From assembly GCA_009698045.1 (NCBI GenBank), contig WLRE01000061.1:1-8166 (forward strand): a DNA stretch of 8,166 nt, in the 5' to 3' direction. The notes beneath the pieces are model-generated. The model was not told where the DNA came from. It did no database searches and saw only the letters and a program-made list of their open reading frames with translations. Shown piece after piece: positions 6,957-8,166 of the stretch. A program made the translations under genes and the position numbers. Each line of letters starts with the position of its first letter. The stretch's first letter is position 1. The stretch comes from Actinomycetota bacterium. GTDB taxonomy: Bacteria; Actinomycetota; Actinomycetes; Nanopelagicales; Nanopelagicaceae.

Positions 6957-8166
6957 ATGGGGACCCGAGAACGTCGCGATCGTTCAGATTCATTCGATCG
7001 CAAGCTCTCGGGTCTCTTTATTTCCGCACTCGAAGCGAGCACGATTCTAGAGAAAAGTATTGCGCTTGCGGCAGTGGGCGGTTACGGTCGCGGAGAACTT
7101 TCGCCAGGATCAGATTTAGATCTATTAATTGTGCATGACGGTTCTGCTCGGGAAGAACAGCTCTCACAATTTGTTAATGCTCTGCTCTATCCACTGTGGG
7201 ATTCTGGTATTCCAGTAGATCACGCAGTTCGCACACGCACGCAGACGCGAGAGACAGCAAATTCCGATATTCGAGTTGCTATGGGAATTTTGGATATTCG
7301 AACCCTTGAGGGAAACGTTGATTTAGTAAACGCTGTGGCTGCTGATGTGGCCGAGGATTGGCGTAAAAATTCAAAGACGAACTTGACGCAGTTGCGAGAA
7401 AGTTCACGGGAGCGAGCTGAAAGATCTGGCGAACTGGCTTTTCTCTTAGAACCAGATCTCAAAGAAGCGCGTGGCGGTTTGCGCGATATTAATGCCCTAA
7501 GAGCTATTGCTCAGGCAGGTGAAGAAGTCGCCCTTGATCGGTTATCAAGTGCAGCCGCACTTTTGGCAAATGTTCGAGATGTGCTGCATGGTTTAAGTGG
7601 CAAAGGTAGAGATCAACTCCTTTTAACCGAACAAGATCGAGTCGCAGCAGAGATGAACTTTGCAGATGCCGATGCTCTCATGCTTGAAGTTGCACGCGCT
7701 TCGCGCGCTGTGGATTATGTAATGGATCTGACCTGGCATCGAATAGATAGCAAAAGGAGCCGGGGACTCTTTAAGAGGAATAAGTCGGAACCATTAGGCA
7801 AAGGCGTAATCGCACTTAACAATGAAGTCACGATAGATGAGAGTTCAGATATTTTGAATGATTCCGGGATTGGACTTCGTGCAGCGGCAATTGCAGCACA
7901 GCGCGGCTTGCCTCTCTCTATCGACGCCTGCATCAACTTGGCAGAGAATTTTTCAGCGATTCCTTCACCGTGGCCCAGAAGTTCTCGGGAGGACCTCGTC
8001 ACTCTGATTGGCGCTGGTTCAGCGATGATTCGCGTCTTTGAAGCGTTGGACCAAGAGGGAGTTATCGAACGATGGATTCCAGAGTGGGGACACGTTCGAT
8101 TCTTACCTCAACGCAACGTGCTCCATCGTCATACCGTGGATCGGCACATGCTCGAAACGGCTGTTC
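6957..8166 (+). CDS. glnD: PII-modifying nucleotidyltransferase GlnD (3' end cut off)
   Basis: GlnD senses glutamine and adds or removes a nucleotide on Tyr51 of PII: UMP in enterics, AMP in Streptomyces and Corynebacterium. The frame stays open for 403 codons to the window edge, about half of a typical 750–850-residue protein. The nucleotidyltransferase motif GGYGRGELSPGSDLDLLIVH is at 41–60, with metal-binding Asp53 and Asp55. The family segment FLLEPDLKEARGGLRDINAL lies at 162–181. The fragment ends at the start of the HD domain (PQRNVLHRHTVDRHMLETA, with His397 a probable metal ligand); the HD pair and the C-terminal ACT domains are beyond the window. The ATG at 6957 is the only reasonable start: a stop lies in frame at 6930–6932, and no other ATG, GTG or TTG occurs before the catalytic motif. 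The region before the motif is rather short, about 40 residues. The start codons lie inside a strong hairpin. Confidence 0.96.
   Translation, partial: MGTRERRDRSDSFDRKLSGLFISALEASTILEKSIALAAVGGYGRGELSPGSDLDLLIVHDGSAREEQLSQFVNALLYPLWDSGIPVDHAVRTRTQTRETANSDIRVAMGILDIRTLEGNVDLVNAVAADVAEDWRKNSKTNLTQLRESSRERAERSGELAFLLEPDLKEARGGLRDINALRAIAQAGEEVALDRLSSAAALLANVRDVLHGLSGKGRDQLLLTEQDRVAAEMNFADADALMLEVARASRAVDYVMDLTWHRIDSKRSRGLFKRNKSEPLGKGVIALNNEVTIDESSDILNDSGIGLRAAAIAAQRGLPLSIDACINLAENFSAIPSPWPRSSREDLVTLIGAGSAMIRVFEALDQEGVIERWIPEWGHVRFLPQRNVLHRHTVDRHMLETAV
6959..7023 (+). terminator. Nested hairpin with T-rich tail inside the glnD start (attenuator-like)
   Basis: GACCCGAGA (6962–6970) pairs perfectly with TCTCGGGTC (7006–7014). 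After a small internal loop, GCGATCG (6976–6982) pairs perfectly with CGATCGC (6995–7001) around a 12-base loop. The outer stem can extend by G6961·T7015, G6960–C7016 and G6959·T7017. Seven of the nine bases at 7015–7023 are T. A 9-bp plus 7-bp nested stem followed by a T-rich tract is the layout of an intrinsic terminator, placed 37 bases after the PII stop and overlapping the first 20 codons of glnD. It could end the amtB–PII transcript, act as an attenuator relieved by ribosomes entering glnD, or shape the 5' end of a leaderless glnD mRNA. The structure is seen directly; the function is inferred. Confidence 0.5.

Noticed and set aside
7074..7076. GTG (Val40) as an alternative glnD start downstream of the hairpin
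   Set aside because: It sits immediately before the catalytic GGYGRGEL motif and would remove the preceding helix and strand that belong to the domain.

Overview
The window carries six genes, all on the + strand: rnc (5' end missing), smc, ftsY, amtB, a PII gene (glnK/glnB) and glnD (3' end missing). The order rnc–smc–ftsY–amtB–PII–glnD matches the conserved actinobacterial chromosome segment known from Streptomyces and relatives, where ffh usually follows glnD. The SMC head sequence is also typically actinobacterial. Base composition is close to half G+C, intergenic gaps are short and FtsY is minimal. This suggests a small-genome, moderate-GC actinobacterium, for example a freshwater acI/Nanopelagicales-like or small Microbacteriaceae-like lineage. 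That placement is an inference from gene order and style, not a database match.

Region 1 (1–5158) is housekeeping. RNase III processes double-stranded RNA, SMC compacts and helps segregate the chromosome, and FtsY is the signal-recognition-particle receptor. The DNA-repair gene mutM, commonly found between rnc and smc in actinobacteria, is absent; only an 87-bp spacer remains. The smc–ftsY gap is 14 bp, so these two are probably co-transcribed.

Region 2 (5159–5303) is a 145-bp control region ahead of the nitrogen genes. It holds a GlnR-like box, an inverted repeat, an 8-bp direct repeat spaced 22 bp, a possible -10 element, and a possible 14-codon leader ORF whose stop overlaps the amtB start codon.

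Region 3 (5304–8166) is the nitrogen-sensing set: the ammonium channel AmtB, the PII protein that plugs it, and GlnD, which modifies PII on Tyr51 according to glutamine level. The PII–glnD junction is the most unusual part of the window. Three TAATACA copies lie one helical turn apart, a possible leaderless promoter sits before the glnD ATG, and a long nested hairpin with a T-rich tail (about 6959–7023) lies inside the first codons of glnD. The hairpin looks like an intrinsic terminator or attenuator that could set glnD expression relative to amtB–PII.

No phage, insertion sequence, CRISPR array, RNA gene or new multi-gene system is visible. The novelty here is in regulatory architecture, not gene content. 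No gene-free stretch exceeds 145 bp.
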